Shown here: positions 1 to 8,662 of the stretch, one piece after another | Layout: the number at the start of each line of letters is the position of its first letter | How positions within the stretch are numbered: the stretch's first letter is position 1 | Origin: Marinimicrobium hydrolyticum | GTDB taxonomy: Bacteria > Pseudomonadota > Gammaproteobacteria > Pseudomonadales > Cellvibrionaceae | Length of the DNA stretch: 64,000 bases | Direction: 5' to 3' | Assembly (NCBI RefSeq): GCF_030848505.1 | Contig: NZ_JAVDDU010000010.1 | Location: 80,612 to 144,611 of the forward strand | The notes under the pieces: model-generated | What the model was told of the DNA's origin: nothing | Seen by the model: the letters and a program-made list of their open reading frames with translations, nothing else | Databases searched by the model: none | Translations under genes and position numbers: made by a program

Positions 1-669
1 GGATTTTTGCGCAGCGGCCAACACATCCGGGGAATAAGACTCCAGCTCCGCCAAAAAGCCCTCGGCCTGGAACACGAACATACCGCTATTCCAGTAGTAG
101 CCGCCTTGCGCCAGGTAGCTTTGCGCCGTGGCCAGATCCGGCTTTTCGGCAAACTGCTGCACTGGGAAATAGCTCTGAGCGCCTTTGTCATGCTGAGTCT
201 TGATATAACCGTAGCCGGTCTCGGGCCGCGTCGGCTCAACCCCAAAGGTGACCAAGTGCCCGGCCTCTGCAGCCGAAACGGCCGTTGCCACGGCCTGATG
301 AAACAGAGGCACGTCGTTGATTACGTGATCAGCGGCCAGTACCAGCAAGGTGGGATTCTCGGCCATGGTCTGAGCTTTAACCGCCGCCAATGCCAGTGCC
401 GGGGCAGTGTTGCGGGCCAGAGGCTCCAACAGGATAGCGGCTTTGGACTGCCCGATTTCCTGAAGCTGTTCAGCCACCATGAACCGGTGCTCCTCGTTGC
501 ACACCACCACAGGGTCGCCTAGGTCGGGCAGCCCTTCCAGACGCAACAGGGTTTGTTGCAACATGGTGCGATCCCCAAACAGCTTTAACAGCTGCTTGGG
601 GTAGTGTTGCCGGGATAAAGGCCAGAGGCGAGTGCCTGAGCCACCCGCGAGAATTACCGGTATGATCAA
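1..669 (-). CDS. manC: Mannose-1-phosphate guanylyltransferase (partial, C-terminus outside window)
   Basis: This enzyme makes GDP-mannose from mannose-1-phosphate and GTP for exopolysaccharide or LPS precursors. Only the first 223 codons are inside the window. The reverse-strand translation starts MIIPVILAGGSGTRLWPLSR, which carries the GGSGTRLWP nucleotide-binding signature of the ManC/AlgA family near residues 9-17. The start is inferred to be TTG at 669, with GAGGA eight bases upstream, because no ATG fits the conserved N-terminus. Full-length relatives of about 470-480 aa often carry a C-terminal phosphomannose isomerase domain, which cannot be judged here. The gene lies downstream of galU and manB on the same strand, a consistent sugar-nucleotide group. 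Confidence 0.85.
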   Translation of the reverse strand, partial: MIIPVILAGGSGTRLWPLSRQHYPKQLLKLFGDRTMLQQTLLRLEGLPDLGDPVVVCNEEHRFMVAEQLQEIGQSKAAILLEPLARNTAPALALAAVKAQTMAENPTLLVLAADHVINDVPLFHQAVATAVSAAEAGHLVTFGVEPTRPETGYGYIKTQHDKGAQSYFPVQQFAEKPDLATAQSYLAQGGYYWNSGMFVFQAEGFLAELESYSPDVLAAAQKS

Positions 670-710
670 AAGATGTTTCCTCTATTCTCTTGCGTACAAT
701 AACTCGCGTA

Positions 711-1613
711 TTACTCGCTGGAGGCCGTAGCCCGAGCTTCTAAGTAGGCCCGAAAATCCTCGGCCAGTTCCGGGTGACGTAGCCCGTATTCTACATTAGC
801 TTTCATATAACCCATTTTTGAACCGCAGTCGTGGCTCCGGCCGGTGAGGCGGTAGGCTTCCACGGTTTCGGACTGCAATAGCTGGTCTACCGCATCGGTC
901 AATTGAATTTCATTGCCTGCTCCGGGTTGGGTTTTGGCCAGCAGATCCCAGGTCCGTGCGGACAGCACGTAGCGACCGACAATGGCCATATTGGAAGGCG
1001 CATCGTCCGGATGTGGTTTCTCCACCATGGCAGCCAAGGGTGCGCTTTCGCCCTGCTCCAGCTTGACGCCCGAGCAATCCACCACGCCGTACTTGTTCAC
1101 TTTCTCCCAGGGCACTTCTTCCACCAGAATCTGACTATGGCCAGTCTCGTGGAAACGACGGGTCATTCCCGCCAAGTTGTCTTTACGCAGGTTGGACTTG
1201 TGTTTGTCGATCAGCACGTCCGGCAGCAGAACCGCAAACGGCTCTTCACCCACTACCGATCGAGCACAGAGGATTGCGTGACCCAGGCCTTTGGCTTCCG
1301 CCTGACGAACGGAAATGATGGTCAGACCTGGAGGAGTGATGGAGCGCACCTCTTCTAGAAGTGAGCGCTTGAGACGCGCTTCAAGCTGGGCTTCGAGCTC
1401 AAAACTGGTATCGAAGTGGTTTTCTATGGAATTTTTACTGGCGTGGGTGACCAGCACAATTTCCTTGATACCCGCCGCGGCGGCTTCTTCAATAACGTAT
1501 TGGATCAACGGCCGGTCTACGACCGGCAGCATTTCTTTGGGAATCGCCTTGGTGGCCGGCAGCATCCGGGTGCCCAAGCCCGCCACGGGGATTACCGCTT
1601 TTTTGATCAGCAT
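711..1613 (-). CDS. galU: UTP--glucose-1-phosphate uridylyltransferase
   Basis: Cytosolic enzyme forming UDP-glucose from UTP and glucose-1-phosphate, used for cell-surface polysaccharides. The 300-aa protein has the GalU N-terminal motif [19 protein letters not shown] (residues 12-30), in which the GTR loop and Lys22 contact the nucleotide, and ends near the usual family length. ATG at 1613 has GGAG six bases upstream. It follows manB by 74 bp on the same strand and precedes manC by about 40 bp, so co-transcription is likely. Nothing unusual was seen. Confidence 0.96.
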   Translation of the reverse strand: MLIKKAVIPVAGLGTRMLPATKAIPKEMLPVVDRPLIQYVIEEAAAAGIKEIVLVTHASKNSIENHFDTSFELEAQLEARLKRSLLEEVRSITPPGLTIISVRQAEAKGLGHAILCARSVVGEEPFAVLLPDVLIDKHKSNLRKDNLAGMTRRFHETGHSQILVEEVPWEKVNKYGVVDCSGVKLEQGESAPLAAMVEKPHPDDAPSNMAIVGRYVLSARTWDLLAKTQPGAGNEIQLTDAVDQLLQSETVEAYRLTGRSHDCGSKMGYMKANVEYGLRHPELAEDFRAYLEARATASSE

Positions 1614-1687
1614 TGCATACTCCTTTGGTGTCTACTGTTTCTATTAGTTGCCCCGCCTGTGCCGGCGGTTTAGGCAAAGGGTTGACG

Positions 1688-3043
1688 TTAGTTTTGGTTT
1701 AGCAACGCCAACACCTCGTTGGTTTTCTCCTGCACCAGCTTGGCATCACCTCGGCTCTCAGCGTTCAAACGCACCACCGGTTCAGTGTTGGACATGCGCA
1801 GGTTGAAGCGCCACTTATCAAACTCCATGCTAATGCCATCGGTTTCATCGATGTTTTTTGCTTCGGACCGGTAGTGCTCAAGAACACGCTTAATGGCCTT
1901 GGGTGGATCTTCTACTTTGCTGTTGATTTCGCCCGGAGACGGGAAGCGAGCGATACAGTCTTCCAGCAACTCTGACAGAGGTTTGTTCTTACGGCAAATC
2001 AACTCGGCTACCAGAAGCCAGGGGATCATACCGGAATCGCAGTAGGCAAAATCGCGAAAGTAGTGGTGTGCGCTCATCTCGCCGCCGTAAATGGCATCTT
2101 CGTTGCGCATACGCTCTTTAATAAACGAGTGGCCCGTTTTTGATTGGATGGCGGTGCCGCCGTTGTTCTCGGCAATATCGATGGTGTTCCAGATCAGGCG
2201 CGGGTCGTGAATGACCTTGCTGCCGGGGTTTTTGATCAGGAAAGCCTCGGCAAGCAGGCCGACGATGTAGTAACCCTCGGTAAAAGCGCCGGTTTCGTCA
2301 AACAAGAAGCAGCGATCAAAATCGCCGTCCCAGGCAATACCCATATCCGCCTTGGCTTCGATAACGGCGTCACTGGTAGCCGCGCGGTTTTCGGTCAGCA
2401 AGGGGTTGGGGATGCCGTTGGGGAAGTTGCCGTCGGGCTGATGATGAACTTTCACAAACTCGAATGGCAGGTGAGGCTCCAGGGCGTCAATCACATGCCC
2501 CGCGGCACCATTACCGGCGTTCACTACCAGTTTCATGGGCTTGAGTTGGCTTACGTCAATGTAGCTCAGCAGGTGTTGCACATAGGCGTCTAGGACACTT
2601 TCCTGGCGATAGCTGCCCCGTGCACCCGCTGCAGGCTCGCCAAAGTCGTTAACCTCAGCCATGTGTTTAATATCGTTCAGGCCGGTGTCGCCACTGATTG
2701 GCCGGGAGCCTTCCCGCACCATTTTCATGCCGTTGTAATCCATGGGATTGTGGCTGGCGGTAATGACAATGCCACCGTCGGTTTTCAGATGGCTGGTGGC
2801 GAAGTAAATTTCTTCGGTGCCGCACAAGCCAATATCGATAACATCGGCGCCTTCATCCTGAAGACCGCGCGCTACGGCCTGCTTGAGGGACTCACTGGTG
2901 AGGCGCATGTCGCCGCCTACGACGACAGTTTTGGGTTTGAGAAAACGAGCGTAGGCACGGCCGATACGATAGACGATGTCTTCGTTTAGCTCTTCGCCCA
3001 ATTTGCCGCGAATGTCGTAAGCTTTAAAACAGGTTAAGGTCAT
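1688..3043 (-). CDS. manB: Phosphomannomutase (ManB/CpsG type)
   Basis: Interconverts mannose-6-phosphate and mannose-1-phosphate, supplying substrate to ManC. The 451-aa protein begins [19 protein letters not shown], the characteristic start of CpsG/ManB proteins. The catalytic phosphoserine is Ser97 in [13 protein letters not shown], and a DGDFDR metal-binding loop follows near the middle of the protein. An open frame continues upstream to 3298, but that extra part runs through palindromic repeat PAL-1 and has no family similarity. The start at 3043 is preceded by GGGGAAC. It sits between cmk and galU on the same strand; the 232-bp gap to cmk contains PAL-1. Confidence 0.93.
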   Translation of the reverse strand: MTLTCFKAYDIRGKLGEELNEDIVYRIGRAYARFLKPKTVVVGGDMRLTSESLKQAVARGLQDEGADVIDIGLCGTEEIYFATSHLKTDGGIVITASHNPMDYNGMKMVREGSRPISGDTGLNDIKHMAEVNDFGEPAAGARGSYRQESVLDAYVQHLLSYIDVSQLKPMKLVVNAGNGAAGHVIDALEPHLPFEFVKVHHQPDGNFPNGIPNPLLTENRAATSDAVIEAKADMGIAWDGDFDRCFLFDETGAFTEGYYIVGLLAEAFLIKNPGSKVIHDPRLIWNTIDIAENNGGTAIQSKTGHSFIKERMRNEDAIYGGEMSAHHYFRDFAYCDSGMIPWLLVAELICRKNKPLSELLEDCIARFPSPGEINSKVEDPPKAIKRVLEHYRSEAKNIDETDGISMEFDKWRFNLRMSNTEPVVRLNAESRGDAKLVQEKTNEVLALLNQN

Positions 3044-3133
3044 TTGTTCCCCATCCTTATGCGTTAGATTTGAAGTTACCTTACAAGGGCGGTGCAAAGA
3101 TGCTTCGCGAGCTGAACCCAACCTCCCAGCTTT

Positions 3134-3242
3134 AAGGGAAAGGATACCCTGCGTTTTGAGACCCTCGGAGGCAGGAAGCCGACGCGGAGCGTACAAGGAT
3201 GTATTTACAGCGTGTCTCAAAACGCAGGGTATCCTTTCCCTT
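3134..3242 (+). repeat. PAL-1 palindromic element with two GGA-loop hairpins
   Basis: A perfect 29-bp inverted repeat (3134-3162 with 3214-3242) encloses a 51-bp core. Read on the plus strand, the core has two short hairpins. One is GGC-AGGAA-GCC (3170-3180). The other is TAC-AAGGAT-GTA (3192-3203), and 3191-3202 reads GTACAAGGATGT, a 12/12 match to the SELEX consensus RUACARGGAUGU known for CsrA. The shared core tail TTTAC-GCGT follows. It lies between cmk and manB, both on the minus strand, so the GGA strand is antisense to them. The structure is directly visible; CsrA binding is inferred. Confidence 0.85.
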
Positions 3243-3275
3243 CCACCAAAGCGTCTATGCCTAGGCCCCAAAAAT

Positions 3276-3962
3276 TTAGCGTTTAGCCTCTTCCACACGC
3301 GCCAGCATGGCCGCCAATACCTGACCTATGCTCATATCAGTACTGTCCAAAATATACGCATCATCGGCTGGCTTCAGGGGTGAAACGCTGCGCTCGCTGT
3401 CGCGCTGATCGCGAGTTCGAATATCTTCTACCAACTGTGCCATGTCCACCCACTCCCCGCGCTCTTGCAGTTGCTTGTAGCGGCGCTCGGCTCGGGCTTC
3501 GGGGCTGGCGGTGAGAAATATCTTCACCTCAGCGTCAGGAAAAACCATCGTACCCATGTCACGGCCATCGGCGACCAGTCCCGGGGCCTGGCGAAAATCC
3601 CGCTGCCGCTGCAGCAATGCATTCCGCACCGGAGGAAGAGCCGCGACGATGGATGCCACGCGACTGACCTCTTCTGTACGGATTGCAGCCGTGACGTCGC
3701 GGCCGGCTAGGCGGATTCGCATATCTTTGCCGCTGACATCAAACTCGACGTCGAGGTTGGCTGCCAGTTCGGCCACTTTATCTTGCGCTTGCGGGTCAAC
3801 GCCTTGACTGATGGCTGCTAGAGCTACCAGACGGTAAAGTGCACCACTGTCGAGCAAATGAAAGTTAAGGTTTTGTGCCAGCAACTGGCTCAAGGTGCCT
3901 TTCCCGGAGCCGCTGGGTCCATCAATGGTCACGACCTGGGCTAAGCTGTTATGGCTATTCAA
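3276..3962 (-). CDS. cmk: (d)CMP kinase
   Basis: Phosphorylates CMP/dCMP with ATP in pyrimidine nucleotide recycling. The 228-aa protein matches the family length and has the P-loop GPSGSGKGT at residues 15-23 and the [20 protein letters not shown] segment around residue 130. It lies 47 bp downstream of pyrF. In pseudomonads cmk normally follows aroA directly and is itself followed by rpsA and ihfB. Here it follows pyrF, and the downstream gene is manB, so the usual neighbourhood has been rearranged. Confidence 0.95.
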   Translation of the reverse strand: MNSHNSLAQVVTIDGPSGSGKGTLSQLLAQNLNFHLLDSGALYRLVALAAISQGVDPQAQDKVAELAANLDVEFDVSGKDMRIRLAGRDVTAAIRTEEVSRVASIVAALPPVRNALLQRQRDFRQAPGLVADGRDMGTMVFPDAEVKIFLTASPEARAERRYKQLQERGEWVDMAQLVEDIRTRDQRDSERSVSPLKPADDAYILDSTDMSIGQVLAAMLARVEEAKR

Positions 3963-4009
3963 ACTCGATTTCCTTTGTAATTCTGTGAACGATGAACTCG
4001 GGGTAATCG

Positions 4010-4714
4010 TTATACCAGCGATTCAATCATTGTACGGCAAGTGGCGGCCGGATCCTCTGCCCGAGTGATGGGTCGACCCACCACCAGGTAATGGCTTCCC
4101 GCAGCAATGGCCTCAGCGGGGGTCATGGTACGTCGCTGATCATCCGCTGGCGAACCCTCTGGCCGGATACCGGGAGTCACTAAACAAAAATCCGGGCCTA
4201 GCTGGTTGCGTAAGGTTGTGGCTTCGCGAGCTGAGCAGACCACGCCGTCCAAGCCACAACGCTGACTTAGCTGGGCCAAATGCAGGACCTGCTGCTCCGG
4301 CGTCCGTTCGACACCCAGGGAGCGCAATTCGGCTTCGTCCATACTGGTCAGCACTGTTACGCCAATTAATAGCGGGCGTGAACCGCGCACCTGCTCCAGG
4401 CGCTCCCGCGCCGCAACCAGCATTCGTTCGCCGCCGGAGGCATGGACATTGACCATCCAAACACCGAGCTCAGCCGCCGCTTTGACGGCCCCGGCGGTGG
4501 TGTTGGGGATATCGTGAAATTTCAGGTCCAGGAATACGTCGAACCCCAGGTTCATCAGTTGCTCAACCAGCGCTGGGCCAGCGGCTGTAAACAGCTCTTT
4601 TCCTACTTTGAGACGGCAGTATTCCGGACTCAATCGCCGAGCCATGGCTACACAATCTGCAGCGTTATCGTAATCCATAGCCACGATTAAGCGCGGCGCT
4701 ATTATGTCTCTCAT
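4010..4714 (-). CDS. pyrF: Orotidine 5'-phosphate decarboxylase
   Basis: Last step of de novo UMP synthesis, decarboxylating OMP in the cytosol. The 234-aa protein has the active-site array [10 protein letters not shown] at residues 63-72, where Asp63, Lys65 and Asp68 are the catalytic set, and the C-terminal phosphate-binding segment VVGRPITRA. The ATG has GGAGAGGGTGG just upstream. A strong terminator-like hairpin ends only about 20 bp before this start codon, so pyrF either relies on read-through from the upstream small gene or has a promoter overlapping the hairpin. cmk follows closely on the same strand. Confidence 0.96.
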   Translation of the reverse strand: MRDIIAPRLIVAMDYDNAADCVAMARRLSPEYCRLKVGKELFTAAGPALVEQLMNLGFDVFLDLKFHDIPNTTAGAVKAAAELGVWMVNVHASGGERMLVAARERLEQVRGSRPLLIGVTVLTSMDEAELRSLGVERTPEQQVLHLAQLSQRCGLDGVVCSAREATTLRNQLGPDFCLVTPGIRPEGSPADDQRRTMTPAEAIAAGSHYLVVGRPITRAEDPAATCRTMIESLV

Positions 4715-4725
4715 CCACCCTCTCC

Positions 4726-4762
4726 AAACAAAAGCAGCCTGAACCCAGTGGGTTCAGGCTGC
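4726..4762 (-). terminator. Rho-independent terminator after the HhH gene
   Basis: A perfect 13-bp stem (4734-4746 with 4750-4762) and a 3-nt loop are followed on the minus strand by TTTTGTTT. It lies 51 bp after the stop codon of the small HhH protein gene and about 20 bp before pyrF. Stem length and T-tract make it a convincing intrinsic terminator or leaky attenuator. Confidence 0.85.
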
Positions 4763-4813
4763 AATTAAAACAAACTTGAGGCTGTAGTGCAGCTTTATCT
4801 TACGCTACGCGCG

Positions 4814-5098
4814 TCACTCGACACTTAAAACCTCTCGATTAGCCTCTACTGTGGACTCGCCGATACCGCGGACTTCTACCAATTGGTCGACACTGACAAA
4901 GTCACCATTGGCTTCGCGCCAGGCGATGATGGCTTCAGCGCGCGCGGGCCCAATGCCGCTTAAGGTTACCAGGGTTTCGACATCGGCACTGTTAATGTTA
5001 ACGCTTTCAAGCGCGGCTGGTGCTTCATCCGCAGCGGCCATTGGAGCCAGGGCACAGAATAGAAACAGGGAGAAAACTAGGGAGATGACTTTTTTCAT
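4814..5098 (-). CDS. Small secreted ComEA-like helix-hairpin-helix protein
   Basis: A 94-aa protein with a cleavable-looking signal peptide (residues 1-23: Lys-Lys start, hydrophobic core, AMAAADE cleavage region). It has one ComEA-type helix-hairpin-helix unit, with VNINSADVETLVTLSGIG and ARAEAIIAWRE at about 33-62 and a second GIG at about 80. Such proteins bind double-stranded DNA non-specifically in the periplasm and can pull DNA in during natural transformation. The start has AAGGAG seven bases upstream. A comEA-like gene near pyrF is also seen in pseudomonads. Function in DNA uptake is inferred from the family. Confidence 0.85.
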   Translation of the reverse strand: MKKVISLVFSLFLFCALAPMAAADEAPAALESVNINSADVETLVTLSGIGPARAEAIIAWREANGDFVSVDQLVEVRGIGESTVEANREVLSVE

Positions 5099-5289
5099 AA
5101 CGAACTCCTTTTCGGATTGTATTAGTTAGGATGTATGAATGGCGCGACTTCCCTCTGCGCCTATTCAGATTATTCATCCGCACTAAGGCTGACAAGCCAG
5201 AAAAGTCTGAATTTTCTGTACGACATATCCCACGGAAATATGCGCCAGCTGTTCGCCCCCAACCCTGAATCCCTGTCCGTGCGAGCCGC

Positions 5290-5354
5290 CCATGGGACTC
5301 TCCCACCGGGCGCCGGCCGCAAGTTCCCTCTAGTGAGAGCTTCGAAAAGCCTCC
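5290..5354 (-). repeat. PAL-2, truncated palindromic element
   Basis: The segment reads CCATGGGACTCTCCCACCG, continues through GCCGGCCGCAAGTTCCCTCTAG, and ends in an arm TTCGAAAAGCCTCC. This matches the interior and one arm of PAL-7 (16564-16668) in the opposite orientation. The partner arm and the conserved ACGCCGTGAA start of the core are missing, so it is a decayed copy. Confidence 0.7.
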
Positions 5355-5464
5355 GGGAATCGCCTCCTTAGCCTAAACCACCTCATTCTACCTGGATTCC
5401 CCACTGTCGCTGGCAATGGCGGTGGAGATTGGAAAAGAACTTGATGGCCTGATGCAAGGGGGGG

Positions 5465-5570
5465 GGGCCGTGCAGGGTGAGTGTTCAGCAAGCCTCAAAA
5501 GAGGGACCTTTTGAGGCAGTCCCCAGGGAAGGGTTTACGACGTTTGCTGAACACTCACCCTGCACGGCCC
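5465..5570 (+). repeat. PAL-3 palindromic element with two GGA-loop hairpins
   Basis: A perfect 27-bp inverted repeat (5465-5491 with 5544-5570) surrounds a 52-bp core. On the plus strand the core forms GCCTCAAAAG-AGGGAC-CTTTTGAGGC (5492-5517) and CCC-AGGGAA-GGG, followed by the conserved TTTACGACGT tail. Arms and core are nearly the same as PAL-6 at 16.35 kb, in inverted orientation. Confidence 0.85.
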
Positions 5571-5657
5571 GAGAACTTGCTTACGAAGTAGTTGTTCGAT
5601 TAAACAACAGTGCGCGGAAGTGGGAATCCATGGAGGGTACAACTCAGCCTTAAAAGC

Positions 5658-5685
5658 TGGATCCCCGCTTTCGCGGGGATGACGA
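5658..5685 (+). repeat. GGATCCCCGC-type hairpin repeat, copy 1
   Basis: TGGATCCCCGC-TTTC-GCGGGGATGACGA forms an 8-bp stem. It belongs to a short repeat family seen five times in the window and similar in form to the ATTCCC-N8-GGGAAT (dRS3-like) repeats of several proteobacteria. It lies 88 bp from PAL-3. Confidence 0.75.
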
Positions 5686-5770
5686 GTTTGGAGTTTTTCA
5701 GCCTCGAAGCATACCTAATGAGGATTCTTTCTGTCCCCGCTCAGCAACAAACGACGTTTTCTAAATCCCA

Positions 5771-7180
5771 CTAGCGAGAAATATCTTTGGCACCCCAGTG
5801 CGGGAAGTGCTTACGAACCAGGGCATTAAACTCCAGTTCAAATTCGCTGTAAGGCTTGTTGTCCGCGCGTGTTTCAGCCAACCCTTCTATCACCATGCCG
5901 GCGCCCACGGTCAGATTGGTCAGCCGATCAATCACAATGAATGCGCCCGTGGTGCGGTTATCTTGATACCGTTCCACTACTACAGCCTGACTCAGTGCCA
6001 CGCGCACCACGGCGATGTCATTCAGTTGCAGCTTTTCCGCTGGCTGATGCTCCTGGGTGTTTACGTCCACTTGATAATCGATGGCTTCTACTTGGCCGCC
6101 AACCACCTTGGTTGCAAACTTGAACAGGTACTCCGTCCCCGGCGTGCAGGGCTTGTCGATCATCCAAACCAGATTGGCTTTCAGATGGTTGGTTTGCGCG
6201 ACCAGATCGTCAACGTGCACCAACATATCGCCGCGGCTGACATCGATCTCGTCGGTCAGTGTGAGGGTGACCGACTGATCGGCAAAGGCTTCATCCAGAT
6301 CACCGTCATAGGTGACAATGGACTTAACTTTACTGGTCTTACCGGAAGGCAGAGCTTTAACCTCGTCACCAGGCTTTACAATACCGGAAGCGATGGTGCC
6401 GCAAAAACCCCGGAAGTTAAGATTCGGGCGATTGACGTATTGGACGGGAAAGCGGAACTGCTCCAGATTCTTGTCCGCCGCGACAGGGACGCTCTCCAGA
6501 ATTTCCATCAGGGTTTCGCCCTTATACCAAGGCGACCGCTCGCTGCGGTTGACCACATTGTCCCCGTCCAACGCGGAGATGGGTACAAAATGAATGTCTG
6601 GCGCGCCCAGCTTCTGAGCAAACTTTAGATAATCCGCCTTGATGTCTTCGTACACCTGCTCGTCGAAGTTCTTCAAATCCATTTTGTTGACGGCAACAAC
6701 AATATGCTTAATACCGAGCAGCGAAGCGATGTAGCTATGGCGACGCGTTTGGGTCACAACCCCGTGCCGGGCGTCAATCAGAATAATGGCCAACGAGCAG
6801 GTAGAAGCGCCGGTCGCCATGTTACGAGTGTATTGCTCGTGCCCCGGTGTATCGGCAATGATGAACTTGCGCTTGGAGGTGGAGAAATAACGGTAGGCCA
6901 CATCAATGGTAATGCCCTGCTCTCGCTCCGCCTGTAGGCCATCCACCAGCAAAGCCAGATCGATTTTTTCGCCGGTAGTGCCGTGTTTGGTGCTGTCGGA
7001 GCGCACTGAGGCCAGTTGATCTTCGTAGATCATTTTGGAGTCGTGCAACAAACGGCCAATCAAGGTGCTCTTGCCGTCGTCCACGCTGCCGCAGGTCAGC
7101 AAGCGCAGCAGCTCTTTTTGCTCATGTTGGGCAAGGTAAGCGTCAATATCGGTAGCGATCAGGTCAGACTGGTGGCTCAT
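5771..7180 (-). CDS. cysN: Sulfate adenylyltransferase large subunit (GTPase)
   Basis: GTP-hydrolysing subunit of ATP sulfurylase. With CysD it activates sulfate to APS for cysteine synthesis. The 469-aa protein carries the EF-Tu-like GTPase motifs GSVDDGKST (31-39), DTPGHEQ (about 110) and NKMD (about 165), followed by beta-barrel domains. The length matches stand-alone CysN: there is no fused APS kinase (CysC) domain, and no cysC gene follows in the window. It starts 58 bp after cysD. Confidence 0.96.
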   Translation of the reverse strand: MSHQSDLIATDIDAYLAQHEQKELLRLLTCGSVDDGKSTLIGRLLHDSKMIYEDQLASVRSDSTKHGTTGEKIDLALLVDGLQAEREQGITIDVAYRYFSTSKRKFIIADTPGHEQYTRNMATGASTCSLAIILIDARHGVVTQTRRHSYIASLLGIKHIVVAVNKMDLKNFDEQVYEDIKADYLKFAQKLGAPDIHFVPISALDGDNVVNRSERSPWYKGETLMEILESVPVAADKNLEQFRFPVQYVNRPNLNFRGFCGTIASGIVKPGDEVKALPSGKTSKVKSIVTYDGDLDEAFADQSVTLTLTDEIDVSRGDMLVHVDDLVAQTNHLKANLVWMIDKPCTPGTEYLFKFATKVVGGQVEAIDYQVDVNTQEHQPAEKLQLNDIAVVRVALSQAVVVERYQDNRTTGAFIVIDRLTNLTVGAGMVIEGLAETRADNKPYSEFELEFNALVRKHFPHWGAKDISR

Positions 7181-7238
7181 GGTGCTGTCTCAAATGTTCG
7201 TGGCTCGTTGGGTATCCCGGTTTACTGTGCTGGCGGTA

Positions 7239-8150
7239 TTAAAAATACCCTTCCTGCTTTTTCTTCTCCATGGAACCGGAGCTATCGTGATCGATGACTC
7301 GCCCCTGGCGTTCGGAGGTACGGGTTAACAACATTTCCTGAATGATTTCCGGCAAGGTGGTCGCTTCGGATTCCACGGCGCCGGTCAGTGGGTAACAGCC
7401 AAGCGTGCGGAAGCGCACCATCTTGTGTTGGATTTTTTCGCCGGGCTCAATGGGCATACGATCGTCATCGACCATAATCAAAGTGCCGTCGCGCTCCACC
7501 ACCGGACGCTTGGCGGCGAAGTACAAGGGGACGATGGGAATATTTTCTAAATGGATGTACTGCCAGATGTCCAGCTCAGTCCAGTTGGACAGAGGAAACA
7601 CGCGGATGCTTTCGCCTTTATCGACCCGACCGTTGTAAATGTTCCACAACTCAGGACGCTGATTCTTTGGATCCCACCGGTGGTGTTTGTCGCGGAAGGA
7701 ATAGACGCGTTCTTTGGCCCGGGATTTTTCTTCGTCCCTCCGAGCACCGCCAAATGCGGCATCGAAACCATATTTGTTTAGCGCCTGCTTGAGGGCTTGG
7801 GTTTTCATGATGTCAGTGTGCTTGGCGCTGCCGTGGGTAAACGGGCCCACGCCCATGTCTACCCCTTCCTGATTGGTGTGCACGATCAGGTCCCAACCTA
7901 AGTCTTTCATCAGGCGGTCGCGGAATTCGATCATTTCCCGGAATTTCCAGGTGGTATCCACATGCAGGAGCGGGAACGGGGGCTTGCCGGGGTAGAAGGC
8001 TTTTCGGGTGAGGTGTGCCATCACCGCTGAATCTTTGCCCACGGAGTAAAGCATTACCGGGTTGTCGAACTCGGCAGCCACTTCCCGAATAATGTGGATG
8101 CTCTCGGCTTCCAGCTGCTTCAAATGAGTCAGTTTGTATTGCTCAGACAT
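7239..8150 (-). CDS. cysD: Sulfate adenylyltransferase small subunit
   Basis: Catalytic subunit of ATP sulfurylase (ATP + sulfate -> APS + PPi). The 303-aa protein has the PP-loop SVGKDS (36-41) of the PAPS reductase / N-type ATP pyrophosphatase fold. The C-terminal [12 protein letters not shown] segment is also present. It is the first gene of the cysDN pair. The 512-bp upstream gap holds PAL-4 and PAL-5, so its promoter must lie close to the start or between these repeats. Confidence 0.96.
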   Translation of the reverse strand: MSEQYKLTHLKQLEAESIHIIREVAAEFDNPVMLYSVGKDSAVMAHLTRKAFYPGKPPFPLLHVDTTWKFREMIEFRDRLMKDLGWDLIVHTNQEGVDMGVGPFTHGSAKHTDIMKTQALKQALNKYGFDAAFGGARRDEEKSRAKERVYSFRDKHHRWDPKNQRPELWNIYNGRVDKGESIRVFPLSNWTELDIWQYIHLENIPIVPLYFAAKRPVVERDGTLIMVDDDRMPIEPGEKIQHKMVRFRTLGCYPLTGAVESEATTLPEIIQEMLLTRTSERQGRVIDHDSSGSMEKKKQEGYF

Positions 8151-8252
8151 GCTGTTCTCTGTCAGTTGGATTTTGTATCGGTTTCAGTTGATCATCGTCA
8201 TACCGAAACTACTTCAGCTACGTGAGTGAGCAGCCAGCAGCTGGCCGCTTAG

Positions 8253-8353
8253 GGCCTTACCCAGGGGGCTTTCTGAAACCCTCGCTTCAGGAAGAAGCGC
8301 GGGAGCCCCATGGATGGGTTCACGCGTTTTCAGAAAGCCCCCTGGGTGAGGCC
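8253..8353 (+). repeat. PAL-4 palindromic element
   Basis: Arms 8253-8278 and 8328-8353 are complementary over 26 bp with one mismatch. The 49-bp core shows, on the plus strand, CGCTTC-AGGAA-GAAGCG and CCC-ATGGAT-GGG, followed by TTCACGCGT. Orientation is opposite to the neighbouring PAL-5. Confidence 0.8.
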
Positions 8354-8398
8354 TGTACACACTACGAAGCACCTCGCGCTCCAGACGGTCCGCGCCGA

Positions 8399-8493
8399 TT
8401 GGGGAGAAGGGGTCTGTGACACGCCGTAAACCCTTCCCTGGGGGCTCGACGCCGACTTCCTGTCGGCGACGGTCACAGACCCCTTCTCCCCAA
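8399..8493 (-). repeat. PAL-5 palindromic element
   Basis: A perfect 22-bp inverted repeat (8399-8420 with 8472-8493) encloses a 51-bp core beginning ACGCCGTAAA. On the minus strand the core gives CGCCGAC-AGGAA-GTCGGCG and CCC-AGGGAA-GGG. If the tyrA::aroA transcript extends beyond its stop at 8663, this GGA-loop strand would be in its 3' untranslated region. Confidence 0.85.
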
Positions 8494-8662
8494 CCGCCGC
8501 TTCGAGGTGCATCACCTTCGGTCGGTTTTCCTACGATAAATGGCGCTCGGTCACGAACTTCTGCTCTCCAACCACCGCTTTGTGCCTGCATCTTTTTTCG
8601 CGTTGCAATTGTGAATGGCCCCGCTAAAAGCGCGCTATTATAGGGGATCAGCCCCCCAATCG

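Larger units (their letters stand above)
5099..5770. other. 672-bp intergenic region filled with repeats
   Basis: No convincing gene. It holds the truncated PAL-2 (5290-5354), a run of ten G (5458-5467), the intact PAL-3 (5465-5570) and a GGATCCCCGC-type hairpin (5658-5685). The PAL-2/PAL-3 pair with its roughly 110-bp spacer resembles, in inverted orientation, the PAL-6/PAL-7 region near 16.4 kb. Short frames here are parts of repeats. Confidence 0.7.
8151..8662. other. 512-bp intergenic region with a PAL pair
   Basis: No credible gene. It contains PAL-4 (8253-8353) and PAL-5 (8399-8493) in opposite orientation, 45 bp apart, with further imperfect complementarity outside PAL-5 (GCACCTCG near 8366 and CGAGGTGC near 8503). 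Open frames crossing it are read through palindromes. It separates tyrA::aroA from cysD, both on the minus strand. Confidence 0.7.

Noticed and set aside
3044..3298. N-terminal extension of manB (85 codons)
   Set aside because: It reads through PAL-1, has no similarity to the enzyme family, and the internal ATG has a good ribosome site and the conserved family N-terminus.
8214..8591. Open frame of 125 codons on the minus strand between aroA and cysD
   Set aside because: It runs straight through PAL-4 and PAL-5, so its length comes from repeat structure. The translation has no family resemblance and similar peptides appear in other PAL copies.
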